64,000 nt of DNA, from contig NZ_FQXM01000002.1 of NCBI RefSeq assembly GCF_900129965.1, forward strand, positions 124,001 to 188,000. Direction: 5' to 3'. Below the pieces are notes generated by a model, which did not search any database, was not told the DNA's origin, and saw only the letters and a list, made by a program, of their open reading frames with translations. Positions 16,806-25,740 of this stretch are shown one piece after another (the stretch's first letter is position 1; each line of letters begins with the position of its first letter). A program made the translations under genes and the position numbers. The DNA comes from Clostridium grantii DSM 8605. Its GTDB lineage: Bacteria > Bacillota > Clostridia > Clostridiales > Clostridiaceae.

Positions 16806-18071
16806 TTGAAAAAAAGGATATTTACAATTATTTTGACTATTAGTATATTATTTTCTACAAATTCTTATATAGATGTTGTTGCTGATACATTACAAAAACA
16901 ATTAGAGCAACAAAACAAAGATTTAAAAGAAACACAGAGCAATTTAAGTGACGCCCAAAGTTTGGTAAATAAAATTAATTCTAAAATAGAAATGTTAGAT
17001 TATCAAATTGAAACAACTATGTATGAAATTGAGGATTTAAATACAAAAATAACAGAAACAGAAAAAAATATTAAGAATGCAGAAGATAAAATAGTGGAAA
17101 CAGAAAATGAAATTGATGAAGAAATAAAGTTATATAATGATAGAATGGTAGCTATGTATATTAGTGGAAATTCAGGCTACTTAGGAGTTTTATTAGGAGC
17201 TGAAAATTTAAATGATTTATACTCTAAAGTACAAACTATTATAACTTTAACAAATTTGGACAAAGAAATTATTTCATCCTTAACGGAAAAAATAAAGGAA
17301 ATAGAAGAAGCTAAGATATTACTACAAAATGAAAAAGAACAATTAGCAGCAGATAAAATTGAAGTAAATAACAAGATGAGCAAATTGACAGCTGACCAAG
17401 AAGAACAGAAAGGTTACATAGTGGAGGCAAGAGCGCAAGTTTCTTTGTATGAAAGTGAATTTAGTGAGAATAAAGATAAAATAAATGAAACAATGGATTT
17501 AATTGAATTAGCTAAGGCAAAAGCTAAAGAGGAAGAAGAAAAGAAAAAAGCAGAGGAAACAGCTAGAATTGAAGCAGAAAAAAAGGCTGCGGAAGCTAAG
17601 GCACTTGCGGAAGCGCAGAAATCAACATCAGAAAAAACATCAACAAATACTTCCAGTGGATCAACAAATGAAGTGGAAAAAGAAACCGTAGCTGCTTCAA
17701 CTACACCAAGTATATCTTCTAATGCTATAGTGGCATATGCTTCAAATTTTTTGGGGCGTGATTATGTTTGGGGAGCTACTGGGCCTAATTATTTTGATTG
17801 CTCGGGTTTAACACAATATGTTTATAAGCATTTTGGAATTAATATTCCAAGGGTTTCAAGAGATCAAGCACGTGCAGGTACATATGTAGCAAAAACAGAT
17901 TTACAAGCGGGTGATTTAGTGTTCTTTGCTTATTCAAATGGAGTAGTTCATCATGTAGGTATATACATAGGTAATGATTCTTTTATTCATGCTCCACAAA
18001 CTGGTGATGTGGTTAAAATTTCATTATTATCATCAAGAAGCGATTATTATACTGCAAGAAGATATAAATAA
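16806..18071 (+). CDS. Secreted coiled-coil NlpC/P60 peptidoglycan hydrolase, second copy
   Basis: A 421-residue paralogue of the protein at 9675. It has a signal peptide (MKKRIFTIILTISILFST...VVAD), a coiled coil to about residue 235, then an Ala/Glu/Lys-rich stretch and a Ser/Thr-rich linker (about 240-300) that the first copy lacks. The C-terminal NlpC/P60 domain has Cys in DCSGLTQYV (about C332), HHVGIYIG and FIHAPQTGD; the two catalytic domains are near-identical over long stretches. The start is TTG 16806 behind AAGGGGGAG. The longer linker would let the catalytic domain reach further into the wall. Confidence 0.92.
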   Translation: MKKRIFTIILTISILFSTNSYIDVVADTLQKQLEQQNKDLKETQSNLSDAQSLVNKINSKIEMLDYQIETTMYEIEDLNTKITETEKNIKNAEDKIVETENEIDEEIKLYNDRMVAMYISGNSGYLGVLLGAENLNDLYSKVQTIITLTNLDKEIISSLTEKIKEIEEAKILLQNEKEQLAADKIEVNNKMSKLTADQEEQKGYIVEARAQVSLYESEFSENKDKINETMDLIELAKAKAKEEEEKKKAEETARIEAEKKAAEAKALAEAQKSTSEKTSTNTSSGSTNEVEKETVAASTTPSISSNAIVAYASNFLGRDYVWGATGPNYFDCSGLTQYVYKHFGINIPRVSRDQARAGTYVAKTDLQAGDLVFFAYSNGVVHHVGIYIGNDSFIHAPQTGDVVKISLLSSRSDYYTARRYK

Positions 18072-18111
18072 AAAAGAGCAACTTTTCTAAAAAGGAAAGT
18101 TGCTCTTTTTT
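18072..18111 (+). terminator. Terminator of the second NlpC/P60 gene
   Basis: AAAAGAGCAACTTTTC pairs with GGAAAGTTGCTCTTTT around TAAAAA, ending in a T-run directly after the stop. Confidence 0.9.
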
Positions 18112-18316
18112 AAATATTATCATATGATTTAGATTATTTTATATTTTTATGGTACAATAGGTAAGCATCTAAAATAATTTTATATTTGCTGCAAGAGTAT
18201 AATAAATAAGTCATTTTATAATGTTTAAAGGAATATTATAAAATTTGATGATATTTATGGTGAAAAATTTAGGTTGGTTAAATATAGTGAATGGTATATA
18301 TAAGAGGAGTGATAAA

Positions 18317-19450
18317 ATGGAAGCATATTTTGATAATAGTGCAACAACAAAACCATATGAAGTTGTTATAGAGGCTGTAGTTGATGCTATGAGGAATAAT
18401 TATGGAAATACGTCATCTGCTCATAAATTGGGAATGAAAGCTGAACAAGAATTAAGTGAGAGTAGAGAAAAGATTGCTAAAACGCTTAGTTGTTCGAAAG
18501 ATGAAATAGTTTTTACCTCTGGAGGGACTGAAGCAAATAATTTTTCGGTAAAAGGATTTCTTAGAGAAGGAGCCCATATAATTACTGATGAAATAGAACA
18601 TCCAAGTGTGCTTAAAACATTTCAACAATTAGAAAAAGAGGGTTACAGGGTAACTTATTTGAAAGTGGATGAAAAAGGTTTTATTGATTTAAATGAATTA
18701 AAAGAAAGTATTTGTAATGATACAGTGCTTTTGAGTATAATGCATGTTAATAATGAAATTGGAACTATTCAAAACATAGAAGAAATAGGTGGGATTCTTA
18801 AAAGCAAAAGTAAAAAAGCTAAATTTCATGTAGATGCTGTTCAAAGTTATGGTAAATTAAATATTGATGTAAAAAAAGCTAATATTGATATGCTTTCAGT
18901 TAGTGGACATAAAATTCATGGACCTAAAGGTGTAGGCTTTGTTTATGTAAGAAAAGGATTGATACCTAAATCTTTTATGATAGGTGGTTCCCATGAAAGA
19001 AAATTGAGAGCTGGAACTATAAACCTTCCAGGAATTGTAGGCTTGGCAGTTGCTAGTGAAAAAATATGTCAGGATATATCAAATAATTATAAAAAAATTA
19101 GTGAACTTCAAAAATATTTTATAGATAAATTGTCTAGTTTTGAGCATATTAAGATTAATAGTAGTATTGGTGAGGAATTTTCTCCTTATATAGTAAGTGT
19201 TTCTTTTATTGGGGTTAGGGGTGAAGTTTTAATTCATTTATTAGAAGAAGAAAATATTTATGTGTCTACTGGTTCTGCTTGTTCTTCTAAAAATAAAGCT
19301 GTGAGCCACGTATTGGAGAGTATAGGATTGAATTCAAAGGAAATTGAAGGAACAATAAGATTTAGCTTTAATAGTGAAAATACAAAAGATGAAGTGGATT
19401 ATGTCATGGAAATATTGAAAAAAAGTTTAGAATTTTTAAGGAGAGTATAA
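18317..19450 (+). CDS. Cysteine desulfurase (NifS/IscS type)
   Basis: A 377-residue PLP enzyme from ATG 18317, which follows AAGAGGAGTGAT; an upstream in-frame ATG at 18245 lacks a ribosome-binding site. It begins MEAYFDNSATTKPYEVV and has TSGGTEANNFSV, the PLP Lys in SGHKIHGPKGVG and the active-site Cys loop in STGSACSSKNK. It takes sulfur from cysteine as an enzyme persulfide. The thiI gene starts two bases after its stop, so its main job is probably sulfur supply for 4-thiouridine in tRNA, like the NifZ-ThiI pair of Bacillus. Supply to iron-sulfur assembly cannot be excluded. Confidence 0.94.
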   Translation: MEAYFDNSATTKPYEVVIEAVVDAMRNNYGNTSSAHKLGMKAEQELSESREKIAKTLSCSKDEIVFTSGGTEANNFSVKGFLREGAHIITDEIEHPSVLKTFQQLEKEGYRVTYLKVDEKGFIDLNELKESICNDTVLLSIMHVNNEIGTIQNIEEIGGILKSKSKKAKFHVDAVQSYGKLNIDVKKANIDMLSVSGHKIHGPKGVGFVYVRKGLIPKSFMIGGSHERKLRAGTINLPGIVGLAVASEKICQDISNNYKKISELQKYFIDKLSSFEHIKINSSIGEEFSPYIVSVSFIGVRGEVLIHLLEEENIYVSTGSACSSKNKAVSHVLESIGLNSKEIEGTIRFSFNSENTKDEVDYVMEILKKSLEFLRRV

Positions 19451-19451
19451 T

Positions 19452-20600
19452 ATGAGAAAGTTATTGTTAGTAAAAATTGCATCTGAAATATTTTTAAAGG
19501 GTTTGAATAGAAATAAATTTGAAAAAAAATTGAAAGATAATATAAAAGCAGTTTTAAAAGGAATGGATTATGAAATAGTAGAAGATATGGGGCGTTGGTT
19601 TATTTATTCAGAAGATGTGGAAAGCTTAATTGGAAAAGTTAAGAAAGTTTTTGGGGTGTCACAGTTATGTATAGTATATGAAGTTGAGGCTGATATGGAC
19701 CAAATAGGAAAGTTGGCAGTGGATTTAGCTTTAAAAGATGGAGGAAAAACATTTAAAATAGAAGGAAATAGAGCAAATAAAACATTCCCATTAAATTCAA
19801 TGGAACTAAGTAGAGATATTGGTGCTTATGTTTTAGATAATCTACCAGAAATAAAGGTAGATGTACATAATCCGGAATGTAGAGTTTATGTAGAAATAAG
19901 AAAGAAAGCTTATGTTTATTCGGAAAGAATAAAAGCTATTGGGGGATTGCCTTATGGCATTAATGGGAGTACAATGCTTATGCTTTCAGGAGGAATAGAT
20001 TCACCAGTAGCAGGGTATTTAATGGCTAGAAGAGGGGTAGAGTTAAAATGTCTTTATTTCCATAGTCATCCATATACAAGTGAAAGAGCGAAAGAAAAAG
20101 TTAAAGAATTAGCAAAAATTTTAAAAGGATATACAGGAAAATTAACTCTTTTTGTTGCACCTTTTACGGATATACAACTTTCTATAAAAGAAAAATGCAG
20201 AGAAGATGAACTCACAATTTTAATGAGAAGATTTATGATGAGGGTATCTTGTGCCGTAGCTAAAAAGTATAATATTGATTCTGTATCCACAGGAGAAAGT
20301 ATTGGCCAAGTGGCTAGTCAAACAATGGAAGGACTTATTGTAAGTAATGATGTGGCGGATAGGCCAGTATTTAGACCGCTGATTGCAATGGATAAAGAGG
20401 ATATTATGGCTATTTCAAGAGAAATTGATACTTATGAAACATCTATTTTACCTTATGAAGATTGTTGTACGATTTTCTTGCCAAAACATCCTAAAACAAA
20501 ACCACGTTTAGAGAATATAAGAAAAGAAGAAGCTTTATTAGATATTGATAAATTGGTTGAAGAATGTGTTAATGGAATAGAAATGTATAAAGAATTTTAA
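19452..20600 (+). CDS. thiI: tRNA 4-thiouridine synthase ThiI (without rhodanese domain)
   Basis: A 382-residue protein with an N-terminal ferredoxin-like and THUMP region (about 1-165) and a PP-loop ATPase domain carrying LMLSGGIDSPVAGYLMARRG. STGESIGQVASQTMEG and DCCTIFLPKHPKTKP are also characteristic. It adenylates U8 of tRNA and inserts sulfur. It lacks the C-terminal rhodanese domain of the E. coli enzyme (about 100 residues longer), as is usual in Firmicutes, where the partner desulfurase delivers sulfur directly. It is the second gene of a two-gene operon. Confidence 0.95.
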   Translation: MRKLLLVKIASEIFLKGLNRNKFEKKLKDNIKAVLKGMDYEIVEDMGRWFIYSEDVESLIGKVKKVFGVSQLCIVYEVEADMDQIGKLAVDLALKDGGKTFKIEGNRANKTFPLNSMELSRDIGAYVLDNLPEIKVDVHNPECRVYVEIRKKAYVYSERIKAIGGLPYGINGSTMLMLSGGIDSPVAGYLMARRGVELKCLYFHSHPYTSERAKEKVKELAKILKGYTGKLTLFVAPFTDIQLSIKEKCREDELTILMRRFMMRVSCAVAKKYNIDSVSTGESIGQVASQTMEGLIVSNDVADRPVFRPLIAMDKEDIMAISREIDTYETSILPYEDCCTIFLPKHPKTKPRLENIRKEEALLDIDKLVEECVNGIEMYKEF

Positions 20601-20617
20601 ATAAAACTTAAATTAAG

Positions 20618-20663
20618 AAATGTATAGAAACCAAGCAAAGATTACATTGGGTCTATACATTTT
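20618..20663. terminator. Bidirectional terminator after thiI
   Basis: AAATGTATAGA (20618-20628) pairs with TCTATACATTT (20653-20663), extended by ACC/GGG-type pairing inside. It lies between thiI and a convergent small gene. Confidence 0.75.
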
Positions 20664-20670
20664 CTTTGTT

Positions 20671-20886
20671 TTAAAATACTTTATCCTCAACTAAATCTCC
20701 GCCGTTAAATGTGTAATCAAATTCGGAAGTTGATATATCATTTGTTACAATGGGATCAGTAAAAGGGTCAGGTAGAATTATACAATCATTTAAAGAGCAA
20801 GATAAAATAGTTTGAGGTGAAGCGTTTAAATAATTTCTTTCTTTAGGTCCATATATAAAATCATTAGATTTATTTAGTTTTTTCAT
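20671..20886 (-). CDS. Unrecognised 71-residue acidic protein
   Basis: I do not recognise this protein. It starts MKKLNKSNDFIYGPKE, contains ASPQTILSCSLNDCIILPDP with two Cys six residues apart, and ends in an acidic tail rich in Asp, Thr and Phe. There is no signal peptide or membrane segment. The ATG at 20886 has a textbook AAAGGAGTGAT ribosome-binding site and the gene shares a terminator with thiI, so it is very likely translated. Spore-associated or modified-peptide roles are possible but unsupported. Confidence 0.65.
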   Translation of the reverse strand: MKKLNKSNDFIYGPKERNYLNASPQTILSCSLNDCIILPDPFTDPIVTNDISTSEFDYTFNGGDLVEDKVF

Positions 20887-21102
20887 AAAATCACTCCTTT
20901 AAATTAGTAGTAAAGTAATAATAACATATAAAACATTAAAAGTAAACAATAATTATCAAAGAATAATGATTATTGAACAACTAAAAATTTATCGCTATAA
21001 GTTAACTATAAAAAAATATGGTATAATTAATGGGTAATTTATAAAAAATCTATGAAATTATATAATAATTTTTATTTAATTTACTATCAATAGGAGGAAA
21101 AA

Positions 21103-22038
21103 ATGAGTATTTATAGTTTGTTATTTCAATTTTTGATTTACGGATATGTTGGTTGGATATGGGAATCTTCTTATGTTTCTTTTAAGCAAAAGAAGGTTAT
21201 TAATAGAGGATTTTTACATGGGCCTATTATACCTATTTATGCTTGCTCAATAATCACTATTTTGTTGTCAGTAGAATCTATTCAATCATTGTTGCCAACT
21301 ATAAATTGGATTAGAATTATAACGTGTATTATTTATATAGGTTTTGTATGTACTTTGTGGGAATATACTGTTTCTTATTTATTGGAAATGATTTTTAGTA
21401 CTAGATGGTGGGATTATAGTGGTCGTAGATATAATTTAAATGGTCGTGTAGCTTTAGGAATTTCATTTGGATGGAGTATAGGTGGTTTTTTAATATGGTA
21501 TTTTATCAACCCTCTGGTAGAAAAACTTATAAAAATTATACCTTACGAAATAGGGTCAACAGTTTTAGGTATAGTTTACGGGGCTTTAATAATTGATATA
21601 CTTTTAACGGTTAAAGAGCTTATTTCATTGAGAAAAGCAATGGTTAAGTTACATATGATTTCTAAAGAGTTATCTGGTAAAGTTGTTTATAGTATAGAAT
21701 CACTATCAGGAGAAATAGAAATCCGAAAAGAACAGATTAAAGAGACTTTAGAACAAAAAAGAGGAGAATTTTCTGAAGCGTTTGAGGGTCGTAAAGAGGC
21801 TTTTAAGGATAGTGTTGGAAGTAATAAAGAAAAAGTCATTGAGCAAATTATTTATTTGAAGGGAAAAAGTGGTGTTAAATTAACAGAAACTCAAAATGTT
21901 CTTTTGAGACGTTTCAATGGGGAATTGGAAAGAACAGTTCATTACTCTAGATTTTTTAAAGTCTATCCAAAAGCTGAATCTAAGAAATTTGAAAATTTAA
22001 TTGAAGTTTTACGTGTTAAAAGAAGAAAAGAACTTTAA
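21103..22038 (+). CDS. CmpB-type (putative ABC-transporter type IV, PF06541) membrane protein
   Basis: A 311-residue protein. The first 190 residues hold about five membrane helices with the family signatures YGYVGWIWESSYVSF, NRGFLHGPIIPIY, TRWWDYSGRRYNLNGRV and GISFGWSIGGFL. Residues about 200-310 form a charged, probably coiled-coil cytoplasmic tail. The family is annotated as putative ABC transporter type IV, but no ATPase gene is nearby and no transport function is shown. The ATG follows AGGAGG. It is monocistronic. Confidence 0.85.
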   Translation: MSIYSLLFQFLIYGYVGWIWESSYVSFKQKKVINRGFLHGPIIPIYACSIITILLSVESIQSLLPTINWIRIITCIIYIGFVCTLWEYTVSYLLEMIFSTRWWDYSGRRYNLNGRVALGISFGWSIGGFLIWYFINPLVEKLIKIIPYEIGSTVLGIVYGALIIDILLTVKELISLRKAMVKLHMISKELSGKVVYSIESLSGEIEIRKEQIKETLEQKRGEFSEAFEGRKEAFKDSVGSNKEKVIEQIIYLKGKSGVKLTETQNVLLRRFNGELERTVHYSRFFKVYPKAESKKFENLIEVLRVKRRKEL

Positions 22039-22062
22039 TCAAATTATTAAAAATAAATGTAT

Positions 22063-22103
22063 TTAATTAGCTCACAGAAACTAAAGTTCTGTGAGCTAAT
22101 TAA
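22063..22103. terminator. Strong bidirectional terminator
   Basis: Two 17-base arms, 22063-22079 and 22087-22103, are exact reverse complements (AGCTCACAGAA and TTCTGTGAGCT at their core) around a 7-base loop. It separates two convergent genes. Confidence 0.9.
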
Positions 22104-22116
22104 TGTTTTGTTAAAC

Positions 22117-23661
22117 CTAATTATAAACAGGTATTTCAAAAGAAGGTTTAGCACCAGTTACGTTATCAAATAGATATTTTATATTTTTTATTTGTTTATA
22201 TGCCCATCCAATATCTGTGCTATATTGATGCCAACTCACATTCACATTATATCTCATTTTATATAAGGTGTTTTGTTTGTATTTTGTGCTGTTAATATAA
22301 CTACTTCCAATATAAGATGCTCCACCTAATAAAGCTTCTTCAACTGAAAACCAACCTTTTTGATAAGCAAATTCAGAACCTAATTTATCAGGATCACTAT
22401 CATAAGCCCCCACAGCAAAAAGATTGTACACTATTCTAGGAACAACGGCTTGTCCATTGACAGAAGTAACTAAGACTCCTTTGGCTAGGATAGATTTTCC
22501 GTGGGCTGTTTCAAGTAAACTATGAGATAATAAGTAAAGCGGGTTTATGTTTGCTGTTTTAGCAGCAGTTAGAAAAATTTGGCCTTTGCCTTCTAAAACA
22601 CCTTTTCCTTTAAGTAAATTGTCTAAATCACTTGATAAAACACCTTCCATATAACGTAAATCAAGAAACATATATTTCCCGTAATCATCCAAAAAGTTTT
22701 TTGGATTCATATAATATGAGATTATATTTGAAGTTGCATTAAGCCAGATGATACCTTTGTCATGGTCTTGTACAGGAGCACCATTTGAGTATTCATTTGA
22801 GACTATTTCATCCAAGGTTTTATTATAATTTGTAAAAGTGTAACTTTCATTAAGAGAAGGATTTTCAGTTATATCTTTATCTAATACATTAAAATAGCTT
22901 GTGGTGAAGTTATCGTAATCAGTATGAACACTAGTATGTTTTCCAGTGTCATTAGAATTTTTTATATACACTAATACTCTATATTTTCCATTTGATAGGC
23001 CTTCATTAATAGATATAGCATAAGTGCTTGTACCCTTTATTGAAGGAGAAAAGCCTTTTGTTATCTCTGTATAATTAGGTGTACCATATTTATAAGTTGC
23101 ATCAAAGATGTCATTAGAGTATTTATAGATAAAAACTCTATATTGAACATAATCTTCAGAATTTGAATTTATAAGTATATCAATTTTCTGGTTTTTGATG
23201 ATTGGTTGCTGCGAATATTTAATAGTTTTAATATTAGGGAAGCTAGAAAAATTGGAGCTGTCTTCGTATTTACCTTTAGTTGTAAATTTCATTACCAATG
23301 GATTGCCTAATGCTTTACCAGTAACAGACTTCAAATTATTAGAGATAGTTACATAGTATTCCTTTAAAGGACTATAACTATCTATTGGGGGATCTACAAT
23401 TAACGTTTTTTTGTTTTTGCTTAAAGAAATATTTACTGGAACTGTTAGGTTGTTGTTGTCAGTGACTTTTACAGATTCGGCATTTATGGAATTGAAATCA
23501 ACTTCAGAGTCAAAATTAATTGACCAAGATTTTAGTGTGGAAATACTTTTGTGTTCCTCAAAGATAGAAAAACTATTTACTTGTTTAATGGTCAATGGTG
23601 AGATAAACAAAATCAATAACAATATTGATATTATTTTAATATGATTAAAAATTTTATTCAT
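22117..23661 (-). CDS. Secreted N-acetylglucosaminidase with Ig-like domain
   Basis: A 514-residue exported protein with a signal peptide (about 1-30, IISILLLILFISPL). Residues about 40-130 resemble an SbsA-type Ig-like (Big_5) domain: the pattern WSINFDSEVDFNSINAESV...GKALGNPLVMKFTT is typical. A middle region of about 150 residues looks like a further beta domain. The C-terminal 220 residues are a glucosaminidase (GH73) domain with the catalytic Glu in SHSLLETAHGKS and the YNLFAVGAYD and GWFSVEEALLGGA motifs. It cleaves GlcNAc-MurNAc bonds in peptidoglycan, like LytG. The ATG follows AGGGGGTG. Confidence 0.92.
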   Translation of the reverse strand: MNKIFNHIKIISILLLILFISPLTIKQVNSFSIFEEHKSISTLKSWSINFDSEVDFNSINAESVKVTDNNNLTVPVNISLSKNKKTLIVDPPIDSYSPLKEYYVTISNNLKSVTGKALGNPLVMKFTTKGKYEDSSNFSSFPNIKTIKYSQQPIIKNQKIDILINSNSEDYVQYRVFIYKYSNDIFDATYKYGTPNYTEITKGFSPSIKGTSTYAISINEGLSNGKYRVLVYIKNSNDTGKHTSVHTDYDNFTTSYFNVLDKDITENPSLNESYTFTNYNKTLDEIVSNEYSNGAPVQDHDKGIIWLNATSNIISYYMNPKNFLDDYGKYMFLDLRYMEGVLSSDLDNLLKGKGVLEGKGQIFLTAAKTANINPLYLLSHSLLETAHGKSILAKGVLVTSVNGQAVVPRIVYNLFAVGAYDSDPDKLGSEFAYQKGWFSVEEALLGGASYIGSSYINSTKYKQNTLYKMRYNVNVSWHQYSTDIGWAYKQIKNIKYLFDNVTGAKPSFEIPVYN

Positions 23662-23828
23662 TAAAATACACCCCCTACTGTAAAGTGTACATAATTTTTA
23701 GATAGACTTCAATGGTAATTCATAGCAATAGATTTAAATAGAAACCTGAATTTAAAATAATCTGTATTAATTTTACTTATAATAGGTAAAATATTAATAG
23801 TGTTTTTTTAGATTGAGGAGGAAACAGG

Positions 23829-25490
23829 ATGGATAATAATTTTGTTAAAATAATACCACTAGGTGGATTAGGGGAAATAGGTAAAAATATTACGGTAATT
23901 GAATATTTAAATGAAATTGTAGTAATTGATTGTGGAATAGCTTTTCCAGATGAAGAAATGTATGGGGTAGACTTAGTTATTTCGGATATTGATTATTTGA
24001 AAAGAAATAAAGAAAAAATAAAAGGAATTTATCTTACTCATGGACATGAAGACCATATAGGTGGTATTCCTTATATACTAAAAGAAATTAATGTTCCAAT
24101 TTATGGAACAAAATTGACAATTGGATTAATTGAAAATAAATTAAGAGAGCATGATATGCTTTCTAGTAGTAAATTAAATATCATATCAGCTGAAGAAATT
24201 GTTCAGCTAGAAAATTTGAAAATAGAGTTTATTAGAGTGACACATAGTATAGCGGATTCTTGTGCAATAGCTATTCATACTCCAGTGGGGGTTTTGTTAC
24301 ATACTGGAGATTTTAAAATTGATTATACACCAATAGACGGGAAAATTATGAATTTAGAACGTTTTTCAACTTTGGGTAAAAATGGAGTTCTTTTATTAAT
24401 GGCGGATAGTACAAATGTAGAAAGGGAAGGGCATACTATTTCAGAAAAAAGTATAGGTGAAGCATTGAATAGGATTTTTTCTGGTGCTGTGGGAAGAGTA
24501 ATAGTGGCAACCTTTGCTTCTAATATTCATAGAATGCAACAAATAGTTGATGCATCTATAAAATATAAAAGAAAGGTTGTTTTTAGTGGCAGAAGTATGG
24601 AAAATGTATCCAAAGTTGCCATGGAGTTAGGCTATCTTCATATACCAAATGAATTTTTAATAAGTTTGGATGACATGCAAACTTATTCTAATCATGAAAT
24701 AACTATAATAACTACGGGAAGTCAAGGAGAACCTATGGCGGCGCTGGCTAGAATTGCTTTTTCAAGTCATAGAAAAATACGAATTGAATCAGATGATTTA
24801 TTTATTATTTCGGCATCTCCAATACCAGGAAATGAAAAACTTATTTCAAGAGTGATAAATCAGCTATTTCGAAAGGGTATAGATGTGATTTATGAAGATC
24901 TAGAAGAAGTACATGTTTCTGGGCATGCATATAAAGAGGAACTTAAACTTATACATACATTGGTGCATCCTAAGTATTTTATGCCAGTGCATGGAGAATA
25001 TAGACACTTAGTACATCATAGCCAATTAGCACAAAATTTAGGCATGAAAAAAGAAAATATCTTTATTGGAGATATTGGAAAAATTTTATCTGTAAGTGAA
25101 AATCACGCTGAATTTTGTGGCAGTGTAAAATCAGGTTCAATTTTTGTGGATGGTTTGGGAATAGGAGATGTAGGAAACATAGTTCTACGAGATAGAAAAC
25201 ATTTAGCACAAGATGGGATGGTTACAATTGTAGTTACTATAGAGAGAGAATCTTATTCAATTATTGCGGGCCCTGATATTATAACTAGGGGATTTATCTT
25301 TGTGAAAGAATCGGAAGAACTAATTAGAGAAGTGAAAGTAATAGTTAATGAAGAATTACAAAGGTGTTTAGATAAAAAAATCATAGAGTGGTGTGTATTA
25401 AAGTCAAATATTAAAAAATCCACAGAAAGATATTTGTTTGATAAAACAAAAAGAAGACCTATAATACTTCCGGTAATAATGGAAATTTGA
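23829..25490 (+). CDS. rnj: Ribonuclease J
   Basis: A 553-residue metallo-beta-lactamase/beta-CASP ribonuclease. Metal site THGHEDHIGGIPY, HTGDFKIDYTPID, the CASP-domain motifs GSQGEPMAAL and ISASPIPGNE, and the C-terminal His motif VSGHAYKEEL followed by MPVHGEYRHL are all intact. The length fits RnjA/RnjB. It has 5'-exonuclease and endonuclease activity in mRNA decay and rRNA maturation. The ATG follows TTGAGGAGG. I cannot tell J1 from J2 without a tree. A weak hairpin (AGCCTC pairing with GAGGCT, about 25516-25552) may end the transcript. Confidence 0.95.
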   Translation: MDNNFVKIIPLGGLGEIGKNITVIEYLNEIVVIDCGIAFPDEEMYGVDLVISDIDYLKRNKEKIKGIYLTHGHEDHIGGIPYILKEINVPIYGTKLTIGLIENKLREHDMLSSSKLNIISAEEIVQLENLKIEFIRVTHSIADSCAIAIHTPVGVLLHTGDFKIDYTPIDGKIMNLERFSTLGKNGVLLLMADSTNVEREGHTISEKSIGEALNRIFSGAVGRVIVATFASNIHRMQQIVDASIKYKRKVVFSGRSMENVSKVAMELGYLHIPNEFLISLDDMQTYSNHEITIITTGSQGEPMAALARIAFSSHRKIRIESDDLFIISASPIPGNEKLISRVINQLFRKGIDVIYEDLEEVHVSGHAYKEELKLIHTLVHPKYFMPVHGEYRHLVHHSQLAQNLGMKKENIFIGDIGKILSVSENHAEFCGSVKSGSIFVDGLGIGDVGNIVLRDRKHLAQDGMVTIVVTIERESYSIIAGPDIITRGFIFVKESEELIREVKVIVNEELQRCLDKKIIEWCVLKSNIKKSTERYLFDKTKRRPIILPVIMEI

Positions 25491-25740
25491 TTATTCCCTG
25501 AACAGTAAAATTTTTAGCCTCAAAGTAAGTTTATCCTAATATTTTAGAGGCTCCTCTTTAGCTTAAGAATAATTAATATTAAATTCTAAAAAAACTTCTT
25601 TCCCTAAATGAAAATAATTGATAGAATAAGTATTATAATATTTATTTAAATTATGCTTATTTTTAGTGTTAAATTAAACACATAATTAGGTATAAAAGTA
25701 AAAATAAAAACGAATCATCAGTTGTAATGAAGGGGATAGT

